This document shows, in pieces, positions 43,974 through 53,819 of a DNA stretch of 64,000 nt. The first letter of the stretch is position 1. Every line of letters starts with the position of its first letter. The DNA comes from Bifidobacterium saguini DSM 23967. GTDB taxonomy: Bacteria; Actinomycetota; Actinomycetes; Actinomycetales; Bifidobacteriaceae. Position numbers and translations under genes: made by a program. The DNA is taken from NCBI RefSeq assembly GCF_000741715.1, contig NZ_JGZN01000003.1:1-64000 (forward strand), given 5' to 3'. The notes below the pieces were generated by a model. That model made no database searches. It was not told the origin of the DNA and saw only the letters and a program-made list of their open reading frames with translations.

Positions 43974-45098
43974 ATGGCAGAATTTGACTTTACCCAGGCA
44001 ATCGGCGAGGCCCGCGCTAAGTATGATTCCATCGCCAAGGCGTTGGACGTGGACCGACTCAAGGCCGAGATCAAGGAACTCGAGGCTCAGGCAGCAGCCC
44101 CGGGCTTGTGGGATGATCCCGAAAACGCGCAGAAGGTGACCAGCAAGCTTTCCGCTACCGAATCTCAGCTCAAGCGCCTGAACTCCGCATCCCAGCGTAT
44201 TGACGATGTGGAAACGCTCGTGGAGCTTGGCCGTGAGGAAGGCGATCAGGATTCGTTGGAGGACGCGCAGAACGAAATCGGCGCAATCCAGCAGGACCTC
44301 GATCAGATGGAAATCCAAACTCTGCTCGACGGTGAATACGATGAGCGTTCCGCCGTGGTCACCATTCGTTCCGGTGCCGGTGGTGTGGATGCTGCGGACT
44401 TCGCACAGATGCTGCTGCGCATGTACCTGCGCTATTGCGAGCGTAATGGCTTTAAGGCCAAGGTGATGGATACTTCCTACGCTGAAGAAGCCGGCATCAA
44501 GTCTGCTACCTTCCAGGTGGACGCTCCGTACGCATACGGTCGCCTTTCCGTGGAAGGCGGCACGCATCGTCTGGTGCGCATCTCCCCATTCGACAATCAG
44601 GGCCGCCGCCAGACCAGCTTCGCCGCTGTGGAAGTGGTGCCGCTGGTTGAGGCCACCGATCACATCGATATTCCGGATACGGATATTCGCGTGGATACCT
44701 ACTGCTCCTCCGGTCCTGGCGGTCAGGGTGTGAACACCACCTACTCCGCTGTGCGCATCACCCACTTGCCCACCGGCATTGTGGTGACCATGCAGGATGA
44801 GCGTTCCCAGATTCAGAACCGTGCCTCCGCTATGGCTGTGCTCCAGTCTCGACTGTTGGTGCTGCGCCATGAGGAGGAAGCCAAGAAGAAGAAGGAGCTC
44901 GCCGGCGATATCAAGGCCAGCTGGGGTGATCAAATGCGTTCCTACGTGTTGCACCCGTACCAGATGGTCAAGGATCTGCGCACCGGTTACGAAACCAGCC
45001 AGACCCAGGCCGTGTTCGATGGCGACATCAACGGCTTTATCGAGGCTGGCATCCGCTGGCGTCACGAGGAGCGCCGTCAGGCTGAATCCGAAGAGTAA
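43974..45098 (+). CDS. prfB: Peptide chain release factor 2
   Basis: RF2 terminates translation at UGA and UAA. It is 374 aa in one uninterrupted frame, without the programmed +1 frameshift seen in E. coli prfB. The stop-codon recognition tripeptide SPF is at residues 204-206, and the peptidyl-hydrolysis GGQ at 249-251 within [12 protein letters not shown] long helical N-terminal domain precedes them. ftsE and ftsX follow, a typical actinobacterial order. The upstream sequence AGTAAGGTAAAACACG contains a weak SD. Confidence 0.97.
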   Translation: MAEFDFTQAIGEARAKYDSIAKALDVDRLKAEIKELEAQAAAPGLWDDPENAQKVTSKLSATESQLKRLNSASQRIDDVETLVELGREEGDQDSLEDAQNEIGAIQQDLDQMEIQTLLDGEYDERSAVVTIRSGAGGVDAADFAQMLLRMYLRYCERNGFKAKVMDTSYAEEAGIKSATFQVDAPYAYGRLSVEGGTHRLVRISPFDNQGRRQTSFAAVEVVPLVEATDHIDIPDTDIRVDTYCSSGPGGQGVNTTYSAVRITHLPTGIVVTMQDERSQIQNRASAMAVLQSRLLVLRHEEEAKKKKELAGDIKASWGDQMRSYVLHPYQMVKDLRTGYETSQTQAVFDGDINGFIEAGIRWRHEERRQAESEE

Positions 45099-45154
45099 GA
45101 AAAGTAATCGGTACTCTCCGAAAACCTGTCCAGATCTGCTAAAAACTGCAGCGA

Positions 45155-45193
45155 GTATTGGTTATGGCTCCCTTATCGGGGAGCCTGCAATAC
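45155..45193 (+). other. Hairpin in the prfB-ftsE gap
   Basis: An inner stem GGCTCCC (45166-45172) with GGGAGCC (45179-45185) is enclosed by GTATTG (45155-45160) with CAATAC (45188-45193). No T tract follows. It could be a weak terminator or a processing structure separating prfB from ftsEX. Confidence 0.45.
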
Positions 45194-45239
45194 CGCTTAC
45201 AGCACTGGCAATATAAGGGAAACACAAAGGAAAACGGAT

Positions 45240-46400
45240 ATGGCATTGATCTCACTGGACAAAGTGTCCAAGATCTACCCTAAGGGTACGCGTCCGGCGC
45301 TGGACAATATCAGTCTTGATATTGAGCGCGGCGATTTCGTGTTCCTGGTGGGTGCTTCTGGTTCAGGTAAAACCACATTATTGAGTCTTCTGCTGCGCGA
45401 AGAGGAGGCCACCAGCGGTGAGATTCGCGTGGCCGGTAATGATTTGCGACGCATTACGAACCGTCAGGTGCCGCAGTATCGCCGTTCTTTGGGCTTTGTG
45501 TTCCAGGACTACAAACTGCTGAACAATAAGACGGTCTGGGAGAACGTGGCGTTCGCGCTTGAGGTGATTGGCACTCGCCGTTCGACCATCAAGTCGCTGG
45601 TTCCTAAAGTGCTCGATACTGTGGGCTTGACCGGCAAGGAAAAGAATTATCCGCATGAGCTTTCCGGTGGTGAGCAGCAGCGTGTGGCCATCGCCCGCGC
45701 GTATGTGAATCATCCTCAGATTTTGCTGGCCGACGAGCCTACCGGCAACCTTGACCCGACCACATCGCTCGGCATTATGGAGGTGCTGGATTCCATCAAC
45801 CGCACTGGTACTACCGTGGTGATGGCCACGCATAACGAGGAAATCGTGAACTCGATGCGCAAACGTGTGGTGGAGTTGCATAACGGCAAGATTGTGCGTG
45901 ATGAGGCTCATGGCTCCTATGATTCCGCGTTGTTCTTCCCGGATGCCGAGGTTGAGGCGCGCTCCGATAAGGCGAATCACATTACTGTCCCCACGCGCGC
46001 TGCCATTGACATGGGGGAGGGGCCGTCCGAAGGCATCGCCCGTTTGGCAAACTCGGTGCATTCCGGCCGCACGGGCCGTTATGGTGAAACGTTTGCGCCG
46101 ATTGAAGATACGTTGACTTGGGGCAAGGGGCTGCCGCTCGATGAGCAGGCTGCCGCAATGGAACAAACGCAGGCTTTCGATCCGCTGAAAGATACGGCTG
46201 ATGATGCCGCGGCTTCCTCCAATGAGCGTGATGATTCCCGATTCGCTCCGCCGCGTGTGTCGGAAACTCAGGAAGCCGCGCCGCTGGCACCTCCGGCTCC
46301 GCCAGCTCCTCCTGCACCTCCGGCTCAGCGGTCTACTGCTGAGGTTGCACCTGCGCCATCTGATACGAGTACTGCTGACGCTGACAAGAAGGGGGAGTAG
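45240..46400 (+). CDS. ftsE: Cell division ATP-binding protein FtsE with C-terminal extension
   Basis: FtsE is the ATPase of the FtsEX complex, which controls peptidoglycan hydrolases at the septum. It shows Walker A GASGSGKT (38-45), signature [14 protein letters not shown] and Walker [14 protein letters not shown]. It is 386 aa, about 160 longer than the usual 220-230 aa. The extension is polar, then Pro/Ala-rich near its end ([12 protein letters not shown], encoded around 46280-46325). The SD is AAAGGAAAA. ftsX begins 6 bp after the stop. Confidence 0.95.
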   Translation: MALISLDKVSKIYPKGTRPALDNISLDIERGDFVFLVGASGSGKTTLLSLLLREEEATSGEIRVAGNDLRRITNRQVPQYRRSLGFVFQDYKLLNNKTVWENVAFALEVIGTRRSTIKSLVPKVLDTVGLTGKEKNYPHELSGGEQQRVAIARAYVNHPQILLADEPTGNLDPTTSLGIMEVLDSINRTGTTVVMATHNEEIVNSMRKRVVELHNGKIVRDEAHGSYDSALFFPDAEVEARSDKANHITVPTRAAIDMGEGPSEGIARLANSVHSGRTGRYGETFAPIEDTLTWGKGLPLDEQAAAMEQTQAFDPLKDTADDAAASSNERDDSRFAPPRVSETQEAAPLAPPAPPAPPAPPAQRSTAEVAPAPSDTSTADADKKGE

Positions 46401-46406
46401 TAAGTC

Positions 46407-47330
46407 ATGCGTGCGCAATTCATCCTGTCTGAAACATGGACCAATCTGCGTCGAAATCTGGCCATGCTGCTGTCGCTGATGCTGGTCACGTTCATTTCCT
46501 TCCTGTTCATTGGTGCATCCGTACTGACACAGGCGCAGATTACCAAGGCCAAAGGCGACTGGTACGACAAGGTTGAGGTTGTGGTCTGGCTCTGCCCAGA
46601 CGGCACCAGCCAGTCTGCCAACTGTGCTTCGGGCAAGTCGCCTTCCGCTCAGGAAATCACTGATTTGCAGAAGACTATTCGCGATGAGCTCAATGATGTA
46701 GTCGCCAAAATCGATTACGTCAGCAAGCAGGATTTCTACGACAACACGTTCACCAAGCAGTATCCAAACGGCGAATTCCAAGGCCGAACCCTCACTGCGG
46801 ATGATATGCAGGATTCGTTGTGGCTCAAGCTCAAGGATCCCACCAAATATCAGGTGGTGGCCGAGGTGCTTTCTGGTAAGCAAGGCGTGGAGGACGTGAC
46901 CGATCAACGGCAGATCTTCGACCCGGTGTTCGCCGTGCTGAACCGTGCAACCGCAGTGACCGCAGTACTGGCAGGCGTGATGGTGCTCGTGGCCATCTTG
47001 CTGACCGGAACCACGATTCGCATGTCCGCAGCGTCCAGGCGTACGGAAACCGAAATCATGCGATATGTCGGAGCCTCCAACTGGACCATTCGATTGCCGT
47101 TCATCTTGGAAGGTGCGATAGCATCCCTGCTGGGTTCGGTGCTCTCCTGTCTGATGCTTTCGGTCATCGTGCGCGTATTCATCACCGGATGGCTGGCACA
47201 GTCGGTGACATGGATTCCGTATGTGAATCAGCTCACAGTGCTGATGATTTCGCCATTCCTGATACTTGGCGCGGTATTGCTGTCGGTGATTGCCTCCACG
47301 ATTTCGCTGAGGCGTTATCTGAGAGCGTAA
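46407..47330 (+). CDS. ftsX: Cell division protein FtsX
   Basis: FtsX is the membrane partner of FtsE. It is 307 aa with one helix near residues 20-43, a large extracellular domain (about 45-185) and three further helices near 187-300, the canonical four-helix topology. The MRAQFILSETWTNLRRN start is typical of actinobacterial FtsX. The SD is GGGGGAG, overlapping the end of ftsE. Its extracellular loop is expected to activate a hydrolase such as the one encoded next. Confidence 0.95.
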   Translation: MRAQFILSETWTNLRRNLAMLLSLMLVTFISFLFIGASVLTQAQITKAKGDWYDKVEVVVWLCPDGTSQSANCASGKSPSAQEITDLQKTIRDELNDVVAKIDYVSKQDFYDNTFTKQYPNGEFQGRTLTADDMQDSLWLKLKDPTKYQVVAEVLSGKQGVEDVTDQRQIFDPVFAVLNRATAVTAVLAGVMVLVAILLTGTTIRMSAASRRTETEIMRYVGASNWTIRLPFILEGAIASLLGSVLSCLMLSVIVRVFITGWLAQSVTWIPYVNQLTVLMISPFLILGAVLLSVIASTISLRRYLRA

Positions 47331-47411
47331 GCACTGCGCAACACCGCATGCATTCTCAGATTCGCATGTTATGGTGTGCACTTGTATGGCAATGAAAGGA
47401 TCTTTTCGTCC

Positions 47412-48749
47412 ATGAATAAGACGACCAACACAATAAAACCCGCGCTGGCAGCGTTGACGGCGGGTATGTGCTGCGTGGCCGGATTGGTGATGGCTCCTGC
47501 ACAGCCTGCTGAAGCGAGCACCTACTCCAATTTGGTCAGCGCGCAGAATCAGCATGCGGCTTCCGTGGCACGCGAGGCGCAGCTCAAAGCGCAGCTGGCC
47601 GGTGTCAGCAGCGAGCTTGCAAACAAGATCGTGGAGCTGGACGATCTGACCAACAACAAGATCGTTGCTGCTCAGGATAAGGTTACGCAAGCCAATGCCG
47701 ATGCGGCCGCCGCTCAGGAAGAGGCTCAGGCTGCGGCTCAGCGTCTCGAAGCCGCTCAAAAAGATAAGGAAACGCTTGAGCAGCAGATTGAGCAGACCGG
47801 CAAGGACTATGATGACGCGCATGCCGCTGTGGCTCAGCTTGCTCGAGACAGCATGCATGGTTCTAGCACGTCCGAAGTCATGAGCGTGGTTACTGGTGCC
47901 AGCAGCACGCAGGACTTCGTCAATTCCATGCAGTCCCGTGATGCATTGTCTCGCAATGAGGCCAATGCTGCCTCTACGGCTGCCAGTGATTTGAGCACAT
48001 CTAAGAATCGTGGCGAGCGTCTTGCCGCCATCGAAAAGCAGATTGCCACGCTGAAGACGCAGGCTGATCAGAAGTCGGCCGCGGCGCAAACCGCTGCTGA
48101 AAATGCTCAGAGTGAGCGTGATGCTCTCGAACAGCTTCGTGAAGAGGGTGAGCAGCGCCGTAACGAGCTGACCTCGATGGTTTCCAACCTGAAGGATCAG
48201 CAGGCGGCCCAGGCGGCTCAGACGGTGTTGCTGGCTTCCCGCGTGGATTCCTACAACCAGCAGTACATCAAGGAACAGGCTGCTGCCGGCGGTCAGGTGA
48301 ACAATGGCCAGCAAGGTGGTGGCGGTACTGGTGGCGGCACCAGTGGTGGTACGTCTTCCGGTGGCAGCAGTTCGGCTGGTGGTAGCACGGGCCAAGGCAC
48401 TTCGAATGGTGATGTCGGCAACCGTTACTACCCGGGCCAGTGCACCTGGTACGCCTACAATCGTCGTAAGGAAATGGGCATCGGTACGCCGTCCTACCTG
48501 CACAACGGTGGCGAATGGTATCTGAATGCTCCTCGATACGGTTTGCGTGTGGATCATGTGCCTCAGGTGGGTGCGGCATTGTCCTTCCCGCCTGGCGTTG
48601 CCGGTGCTGATGGTACGTATGGCCATGTGGCGGTGGTGGAATCTGTTTCCGGAAACACGGTGACGATTTCCGAAATGAACGTCAAGGGCGCATACGTGAT
48701 CAGCTGGCGAACGCTGTCCAACGCCAGCGCGTATTGGTACGTGCACTGA
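47412..48749 (+). CDS. Secreted coiled-coil CHAP-domain peptidoglycan hydrolase
   Basis: This 445-aa protein starts at ATG 47412 with AAAGGA upstream. It has a signal peptide (about residues 1-36, ending near AQPAEAS), a long Ala/Gln/Glu-rich coiled coil (about 37-290), a Gly/Ser/Thr linker, and a C-terminal CHAP amidase/endopeptidase domain. The catalytic Cys344 lies in GQCTWYAYNRR and the His405 in GHVAVVES. Architecture and position directly after ftsEX match PcsB/RipC-type hydrolases activated by FtsEX during daughter-cell separation. The activation itself is inference from that arrangement. Confidence 0.92.
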   Translation: MNKTTNTIKPALAALTAGMCCVAGLVMAPAQPAEASTYSNLVSAQNQHAASVAREAQLKAQLAGVSSELANKIVELDDLTNNKIVAAQDKVTQANADAAAAQEEAQAAAQRLEAAQKDKETLEQQIEQTGKDYDDAHAAVAQLARDSMHGSSTSEVMSVVTGASSTQDFVNSMQSRDALSRNEANAASTAASDLSTSKNRGERLAAIEKQIATLKTQADQKSAAAQTAAENAQSERDALEQLREEGEQRRNELTSMVSNLKDQQAAQAAQTVLLASRVDSYNQQYIKEQAAAGGQVNNGQQGGGGTGGGTSGGTSSGGSSSAGGSTGQGTSNGDVGNRYYPGQCTWYAYNRRKEMGIGTPSYLHNGGEWYLNAPRYGLRVDHVPQVGAALSFPPGVAGADGTYGHVAVVESVSGNTVTISEMNVKGAYVISWRTLSNASAYWYVH

Positions 48750-48818
48750 TACGCGGTATGCGCAACGCCTAAGCTGCTCATAGCGAATATGTGAGCTGGA
48801 CAAGCTATTAAGCTAGAC

Positions 48819-48848
48819 AATCCCCCTCCTATTCTTGGGAGGGGGATT
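48819..48848 (+). terminator. Hairpin before smpB
   Basis: AATCCCCCTCC (48819-48829) pairs perfectly with GGAGGGGGATT (48838-48848). Only ATTG follows, so the T tract is poor. It ends just before the smpB SD (AAAGGAGG), resembling the pepN leader arrangement. Confidence 0.55.
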
Positions 48849-48872
48849 ATTGAATGAAAGGAGGGAAACCCT

Positions 48873-49349
48873 ATGGCCAAGGAAACCGGTGAAAAGCTGA
48901 TTGTGCAAAATAAGAAGGCTCGTCATGACTATGCCATTGAAGACAAGTATGAAGCCGGCATTGCGTTGACTGGTACTGAGGTGAAATCCCTGCGTGAGGG
49001 GCGTGCCTCACTGTCTGAAGCGTTTATTTCCATTGATCGCCGCGGAGAGATGTGGCTGGAAGGTGCCAATATTCCCGAATATCTGAACGGTACGTGGAAT
49101 AATCACGCTCCGAAACGTAAGCGTAAGCTGCTGCTGCATCGTCAGCAGATTACCAAGCTGGCCCGTGGCATCGAAGCCAAGGGTTACACCATTGTGCCGC
49201 TGAGCTTGTATTTCAAGGATGGCAGGGTTAAGGCTTCCATTGCGCTGGCTCGAGGCAAGAAGGAATTCGACAAGCGTCAGGCGTTGCGCGAGGAACAAGA
49301 CAAGCGTGAGGCGTTGCGTGCTATGCGCTACGCCAATATGCGTCACTAA
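48873..49349 (+). CDS. smpB: SsrA-binding protein SmpB
   Basis: SmpB binds tmRNA and delivers it to stalled ribosomes for trans-translation. It is 158 aa with the family core [38 protein letters not shown], and the basic C-terminal tail [19 protein letters not shown] strong AAAGGAGGG SD precedes the ATG. The order ftsE-ftsX-hydrolase-smpB is common in Gram-positives. The tmRNA gene ssrA is not in this window. Confidence 0.97.
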   Translation: MAKETGEKLIVQNKKARHDYAIEDKYEAGIALTGTEVKSLREGRASLSEAFISIDRRGEMWLEGANIPEYLNGTWNNHAPKRKRKLLLHRQQITKLARGIEAKGYTIVPLSLYFKDGRVKASIALARGKKEFDKRQALREEQDKREALRAMRYANMRH

Positions 49350-49382
49350 GTACTGTTCCGTTGATGCTGGTGCTCGGCCGCT

Positions 49383-49418
49383 AAAGGCTCTTCTCTTTTC
49401 TGAGAAGAGCCCTTTTCT
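49383..49418 (+). terminator. smpB terminator
   Basis: GGCTCTTCTC (49386-49395) pairs perfectly with GAGAAGAGCC (49402-49411), followed by CTTTTCTT. It is a standard intrinsic terminator closing the prfB/ftsEX/smpB block. Confidence 0.9.
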
Positions 49419-49558
49419 TATGCCGCTCACAATGATTGGTGTCCACAACGTGAGCAGTATCTCGCAATATTAACCACTCCGTAGCATTGCGAACCTACGC
49501 TCTGGAGCCAGCTGGGAAACATACCCGCCCGGTTGACTAGATGGAGAGAGGAAATCCA

Positions 49559-50506
49559 ATGTCTCTAAGCAAGGGAATACAATCCGTGGCCGCAGCTACA
49601 TTGAGCGCGGCAATGCTTATCGCCGTAGCCGCCTGCGGCACTACCGACAAAGCCGATACCGCTTCGGCCAATACCGACTCCGGTTCATCCAATAGCACGC
49701 AAGGATTCGATACCAGCAGCATCAAAAAGGACGATGCCATTGCCGCGCTGCTTCCGGATTCTGTTGCTGGAGATGGCACGCTGACAGTCGGTACCGATAC
49801 TTCATACGCTCCGGCTGAGTTCTTGGCTGAGGATGGCAAGACGCCGGTCGGTTTTGATGTTGATTTGTCCAAGGCTCTAGCCGCTGTATTTGGTCTTAAG
49901 GAAAAGACCGTTTCGTCTACTTTTGATTCGATTATTCCGTCCGTTGGCTCCAAATATGATATTGGCATTTCGTCCTTCACTGTGACGAAGGAACGTCTGG
50001 ATGCCGTCGATTTCGTCACCTACTTCAAGGCTGGCTCCACTTGGGTAACCAAGAAGGGCAATCCGGACAAGGTGGATACCTCCAACCTGTGCGGTGTCAA
50101 AGTGGCTGTACAGACCGGTACTACGCAGGAAGAGGAAATCAACGCCGCCAACGACCAGTGCAAGGCCGATGGCGAGGCTGAGATTGATGTCCAGTCCTCC
50201 AAGCTGCAGACTGATGTGACCACCGCTGTGGCTTCAGGCAAGGCATCCATCTTCTATGCCGATTCCCCGGTGGCTGGCTATGCCATTGAACAGACCGGCG
50301 ATACGCTGGCCGCTCTTGGTGACGATACCGGTGTGACCCCGGAAGCCGTGGCCATAAAGAAGGGCGATTCCGCTACCGCCGAAGCTGTGCAGAAGGCTAT
50401 GCAGAAGCTGATGGATGACGGCACCTACAAGAAGATTCTTGATACTTGGGGCGTTTCCTCGGGTGCTGTCGACAAGGCTGAAATCAACCCTGATGTATCT
50501 GAGTGA
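49559..50506 (+). CDS. Amino-acid ABC transporter substrate-binding lipoprotein 1
   Basis: This 315-aa lipoprotein starts at ATG 49559 with GAGAGG upstream. A signal peptide ends in the lipobox VAAC (Cys26), then a Ser/Thr/Asp-rich linker and a type II periplasmic-binding fold of the polar amino-acid family (SBP_bac_3): TVGTDTSYAPAEFL, GFDVDLSKALAAVFG and DIGISSFTVTKERLDAVDFV. The specific amino acid cannot be determined. Its neighbour at 50649 is a close paralogue, and permease and ATPase genes follow, so it probably feeds the same importer. Confidence 0.92.
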   Translation: MSLSKGIQSVAAATLSAAMLIAVAACGTTDKADTASANTDSGSSNSTQGFDTSSIKKDDAIAALLPDSVAGDGTLTVGTDTSYAPAEFLAEDGKTPVGFDVDLSKALAAVFGLKEKTVSSTFDSIIPSVGSKYDIGISSFTVTKERLDAVDFVTYFKAGSTWVTKKGNPDKVDTSNLCGVKVAVQTGTTQEEEINAANDQCKADGEAEIDVQSSKLQTDVTTAVASGKASIFYADSPVAGYAIEQTGDTLAALGDDTGVTPEAVAIKKGDSATAEAVQKAMQKLMDDGTYKKILDTWGVSSGAVDKAEINPDVSE

Positions 50507-50601
50507 TACACGCGAGTGATATGGTGTCAGGACTCTGTGCCATGCCAACCAAATCGTATATGTATGCACGTTAGTGTATAACTATACCTAATGATTGATG
50601 A

Positions 50602-50624
50602 CGGCCGGCCATCAAGGCCGGTCG
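50602..50624 (+). other. Hairpin between the two binding-protein genes
   Basis: CCGGCC (50605-50610) with GGCCGG (50616-50621), extended to nine pairs with one G-U, lies 25 nt before the second gene. A TATAAC sequence at 50577-50582 upstream could be a -10, but no good -35 is seen. The hairpin would be in the leader of the second gene. Confidence 0.4.
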
Positions 50625-50648
50625 CCCAAGAGAAGAAGAGAAACAATT

Positions 50649-51593
50649 ATGCAGTCCAAGAAGCTGAAGACCATCGCGGCCGCCGCTCTCAGCGCGGCAA
50701 TGCTGTTCACCGCCGCTGCCTGCGGCACCACCGACGAAGCCACCTCTGGTTCTGGTTCCGACTCCGGTTCCGGTGAGGCCAAGGCCATCACCAGCTACGA
50801 TGTGAGCTCCGTCAAGAAGGATGATGCCATCGCCGCACTGCTGCCCGAATCCGTTACCAAGGATGGCAAGCTGACCATCGGCACCAACCCGTCCTACGCT
50901 CCGGCAGAGTTCCTGGATTCCGACGGCAAGACCCAGATTGGCTACGACATGGACCTGGCTCACGCTCTGGGCAACGTGTTCGGCCTGAAGACTGAAATCG
51001 TCTCCTCCAACTTCGACACCATCATTCCGGCTATCGGCTCCAAGTACGACCTGGGTATCGCGGCTTTCACCATTACCAAGGAACGTATGGAATCAGTTGA
51101 TTTCGTCTCCTACTTCACTTCCGGCATGGCCTACGCCGTGGCCAAGGGCAACCCGAACAAGGTTGACGCCAGCGATCTGTGTGGCCTGAACGTCGCCGTG
51201 GAAACCGGCACCGTTGAAGAGGAAGCCATCAACGAAACCGCCAAGCAGTGTAAGGCCGACGGCAAGAAGGACATCACCATTCAGTCCTCCAAGCAGCAGA
51301 CCGATGCCACCACCGCAGTGGTGACCGGCAAGGCCGATGTGTTCTTCGCTGACTCCCCGGTGGTTGGCTACGCCATCGCGCAGACCGATGGTCAGCTCGA
51401 ACAACTGGGCAAGGACTTCGACTCCGTGCCGAACGCCATCGCTATCAAGAAGGGCGACACCGGCACCACCGAAGCCGTGCAGAAGGCTATGCAGAAGCTG
51501 ATGGATGATGGCACCTATGGCAAGATTCTGCAGCACTGGGGTGTTGAATCCGGTGCTTTGACCAAGGCTGAAGTCAACCCCGACGTCGAGTGA
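50649..51593 (+). CDS. Amino-acid ABC transporter substrate-binding lipoprotein 2
   Basis: This 314-aa paralogue of the preceding gene shares the same domain order: lipobox AAAC (Cys25), Ser/Gly-rich linker and SBP_bac_3 fold (TIGTNPSYAPAEFL, GYDMDLAHALGNVFG, DLGIAAFTITKERMESVDFV). Both end with a conserved QKLMDDGTY...ILxxWGV segment. Codon use is more biased than in copy 1, suggesting higher expression. The start at 50649 is preceded by GAGAAGAAGAG. The permease gene follows after 160 bp, in which a long hairpin lies. Confidence 0.93.
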   Translation: MQSKKLKTIAAAALSAAMLFTAAACGTTDEATSGSGSDSGSGEAKAITSYDVSSVKKDDAIAALLPESVTKDGKLTIGTNPSYAPAEFLDSDGKTQIGYDMDLAHALGNVFGLKTEIVSSNFDTIIPAIGSKYDLGIAAFTITKERMESVDFVSYFTSGMAYAVAKGNPNKVDASDLCGLNVAVETGTVEEEAINETAKQCKADGKKDITIQSSKQQTDATTAVVTGKADVFFADSPVVGYAIAQTDGQLEQLGKDFDSVPNAIAIKKGDTGTTEAVQKAMQKLMDDGTYGKILQHWGVESGALTKAEVNPDVE

Positions 51594-51640
51594 TCGCTAG
51601 TCGTAGTTGCTGGCTCAAGGGGTAGCTCACCCTGTATAAA

Positions 51641-51682
51641 GAATGGGGCGCTTATGTTGCATGTAACACGGGCGCCCCATTC
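51641..51682 (+). terminator. Hairpin after binding-protein gene 2
   Basis: GAATGGGGCGC (51641-51651) pairs with GCGCCCCATTC (51672-51682), and TGTT/AACA can pair inside the loop. There is no T tract. It may partly terminate transcription, so that binding proteins exceed permease and ATPase, as is common in such operons. Confidence 0.6.
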
Positions 51683-51753
51683 ATGCGTTAAGGTGCAACG
51701 TTAGTTCTTATGGTCGCCTTCAGCGACCTCAATATGTACACAAGGAATCAACA

Positions 51754-52737
51754 ATGGCGAAGAAAGTAGTTGACGGCGAAGGACTCGACATCCCCAACCG
51801 CATCAAAGCCCTACCGGTTAAGCGCCCGGGTCCGATTGTGGCCGCAGTGATTGTGGCGCTGCTCGCCGCAATGCTCATTCAGGGCATGATTACCAATCCG
51901 CGACTGGATTGGCCCACCGTGTGGAAATACCTGTTCAACGAGAATGTGCTCGAAGGTATTCGTTACACGCTTGAGCTCACTGTGATTTCGATGGTGGTGG
52001 CCATCATTCTTTCGGTGATTCTTGCCATTATGCGCAAATCCATCAACCCCGTGCTGCGTGGTGTCAGCTGGTTCTTCATCTGGTTCTTCCGCGGAACCCC
52101 TGTGTACACGCAGTTGATCTTCTGGGGCCTGTTCTCCGTGCTGATTCCCAAGCTTAGCCTCGGCATTCCATTCACTTCCGTTGAATTCTGGAGCATCGAC
52201 TCCAACGTGGTAGTCACCGCATTCAACGCTGCATGGATTGGTTTGGCGCTGAACGAAGCCGCATACCTTTCCGAAATCGTGCGTGCTGGCCTTGAAGCCG
52301 TTGACCCCGGTCAGACCGAGGCTGCAGAGGCACTGGGCATGAACCGTACGCTGATTATGCGCCGTATCGTGCTGCCACAGGCCATGCGTATCATCATCCC
52401 GCCCACCGGCAACGAAACCATCGGCATGTTGAAGACTACATCCTTGGTTACCGCAGTGCCGTTCACTCTGGAACTTCAGTTCGCCACCAATGCTATCGCC
52501 AACCGAATCTACAAGCCGATTCCGCTGCTGCTCGTGGCCTGCTTCTGGTACCTGCTCATCACCTCCATTCTCATGGTGCTGCAGTCCCGCTTGGAGAAGC
52601 ACTTCGGCAAGGGCTTCGATGCTCGCGCTATGGGCACTCGCGGCAAGCAGCCGCCGCTGCCGGGTAAAACCGAAGGCGAGCCCAAAGATGATGTGAACAA
52701 GCTGAACGAAGCCGCATTCACCGGCATGACCGCGTGA
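51754..52737 (+). CDS. Amino-acid ABC transporter permease
   Basis: This 327-aa inner-membrane permease of the HisM/GlnP family has an N-terminal cytoplasmic tail of about 30 residues, then helices from about residue 30. The EAA loop, which contacts the ATPase, is visible as [22 protein letters not shown]. The family piece [16 protein letters not shown] is also present. The SD is AAGGAA. It is a single permease, so a homodimer is expected. The ATPase gene follows with 20 bp between stop and ATG. Confidence 0.95.
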   Translation: MAKKVVDGEGLDIPNRIKALPVKRPGPIVAAVIVALLAAMLIQGMITNPRLDWPTVWKYLFNENVLEGIRYTLELTVISMVVAIILSVILAIMRKSINPVLRGVSWFFIWFFRGTPVYTQLIFWGLFSVLIPKLSLGIPFTSVEFWSIDSNVVVTAFNAAWIGLALNEAAYLSEIVRAGLEAVDPGQTEAAEALGMNRTLIMRRIVLPQAMRIIIPPTGNETIGMLKTTSLVTAVPFTLELQFATNAIANRIYKPIPLLLVACFWYLLITSILMVLQSRLEKHFGKGFDARAMGTRGKQPPLPGKTEGEPKDDVNKLNEAAFTGMTA

Positions 52738-52757
52738 GCAGGAAAGGTGAATCAATC

Positions 52758-53555
52758 ATGACTGAAACTCTTAACAGCTCCGCCGTTGTTCCCGCCATCA
52801 AAGCCACGCAGGTACATAAGGCGTTCGGCACGTTGCATGTGCTCAAAGGCGTTGACCTGACCGTGATGCCGGGCACGGTAACCGTGATTCTGGGACCCTC
52901 CGGTTCTGGCAAGTCTACGTTCCTGCGCCTGATTAACCAGTTGGAAACCCTGACCGGTGGCTCCATCGAAGTCAACGGCGAACTCGTTGGCTACAAGCAT
53001 GTGGAAAAGAACGGGCAGGACATGCTGCAGACGCTGAACGACAAGGAGATTGCCGCACAGCGCTCCAAACTCGGCATGGTGTTCCAGCGTTTCAACCTAT
53101 TCCCGCATATGACCGCCATCGAAAACGTGATGGAAGCACCGGTCCATGTGCAGCACAAGTCCAAGAAGGAAGCCCACGAGCAGGCCGTCGCCGAACTGCA
53201 GCGCGTCGGCTTGGGCGACCGACTCGACTACTACCCATCTCAGCTGTCCGGTGGCCAGCAGCAGCGTGTGGCCATTGCGCGCGCACTGGCCATGAAGCCG
53301 GAAATCATGCTCTTCGACGAGCCGACCTCCGCACTCGATCCGGAACTGGTGGGCGAAGTGCTCAACGTTATGCGTTCCCTCGCCAAGGAAGGCATGACGA
53401 TGGTGTGCGTGACCCACGAGATCGGCTTCGCTCGCGAAGTGGCTGATCAGGTGGTGTTTATGGATGGGGGAGTCGTAGTCGAAAAGGGTGGCCCCGAAAT
53501 CATCGACAACCCAACCGAGCCACGCTTTAAGGACTTCCTACAGCATGTGCTGTAG
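52758..53555 (+). CDS. Amino-acid ABC transporter ATP-binding protein
   Basis: This 265-aa ATPase of the GlnQ/HisP type starts at ATG 52758 with AGGAAAGG upstream; a GTG at 52734 overlapping the permease stop is less likely. Walker A is GPSGSGKST, the signature [15 protein letters not shown], Walker [15 protein letters not shown], and the switch His lies in VTHEIGFA. It completes the importer with the two binding proteins and the permease. Confidence 0.95.
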   Translation: MTETLNSSAVVPAIKATQVHKAFGTLHVLKGVDLTVMPGTVTVILGPSGSGKSTFLRLINQLETLTGGSIEVNGELVGYKHVEKNGQDMLQTLNDKEIAAQRSKLGMVFQRFNLFPHMTAIENVMEAPVHVQHKSKKEAHEQAVAELQRVGLGDRLDYYPSQLSGGQQQRVAIARALAMKPEIMLFDEPTSALDPELVGEVLNVMRSLAKEGMTMVCVTHEIGFAREVADQVVFMDGGVVVEKGGPEIIDNPTEPRFKDFLQHVL

Positions 53556-53692
53556 GAAGGCAGTCATATTACCTCAGCACTGTCGTGCTTCGGCGTCGCC
53601 TGCGGGCAGTTCACTGGACTGCCCGCTTGACGGCTCCGCCTGCAGCATGTGCTGTGATTAGTTCTGTAGTTATTTTGTGCAGTTCATGGCCG

Positions 53693-53782
53693 CTGAGGGA
53701 GGCCGATATCTGCTTAGCGACACGCTCCGGGCCGCTCTGGCCAAGTCTTTACGGTCGTACAGCAGATATCGACCTCCCTCAG
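53693..53782. repeat. 90-bp element with 22-bp inverted repeats
   Basis: The arms at 53693-53714 and 53761-53782 match at 21 of 22 positions. The 46-bp interior contains further small hairpins (AGCG/CGCT and GGCC/GGCC). It ends 45 bp before glmS. It could be a MITE-like remnant or a regulatory RNA structure; no target duplication is obvious. Confidence 0.65.
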
Positions 53783-53813
53783 CTCCTTATGTGAGTACGT
53801 TACGCATTGTTGT

Positions 53814-53819
53814 TAGGCT
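53814..53819 (+). promoter_or_regulatory. Putative -10 of a leaderless glmS promoter
   Basis: TAGGCT fits TANNNT and ends 8 bp before the glmS ATG, with no SD between. The weak TTATGT at 53788-53793 could be the -35. Confidence 0.35.

Noticed and set aside
43974..44080. Programmed +1 frameshift in prfB
   Set aside because: The gene is a single open frame with no internal UGA, so the E. coli-type autoregulation is absent.
49350..49558. tmRNA gene (ssrA) next to smpB
   Set aside because: The gap is too short after the terminator and lacks the tRNA-like acceptor and tag-peptide region.
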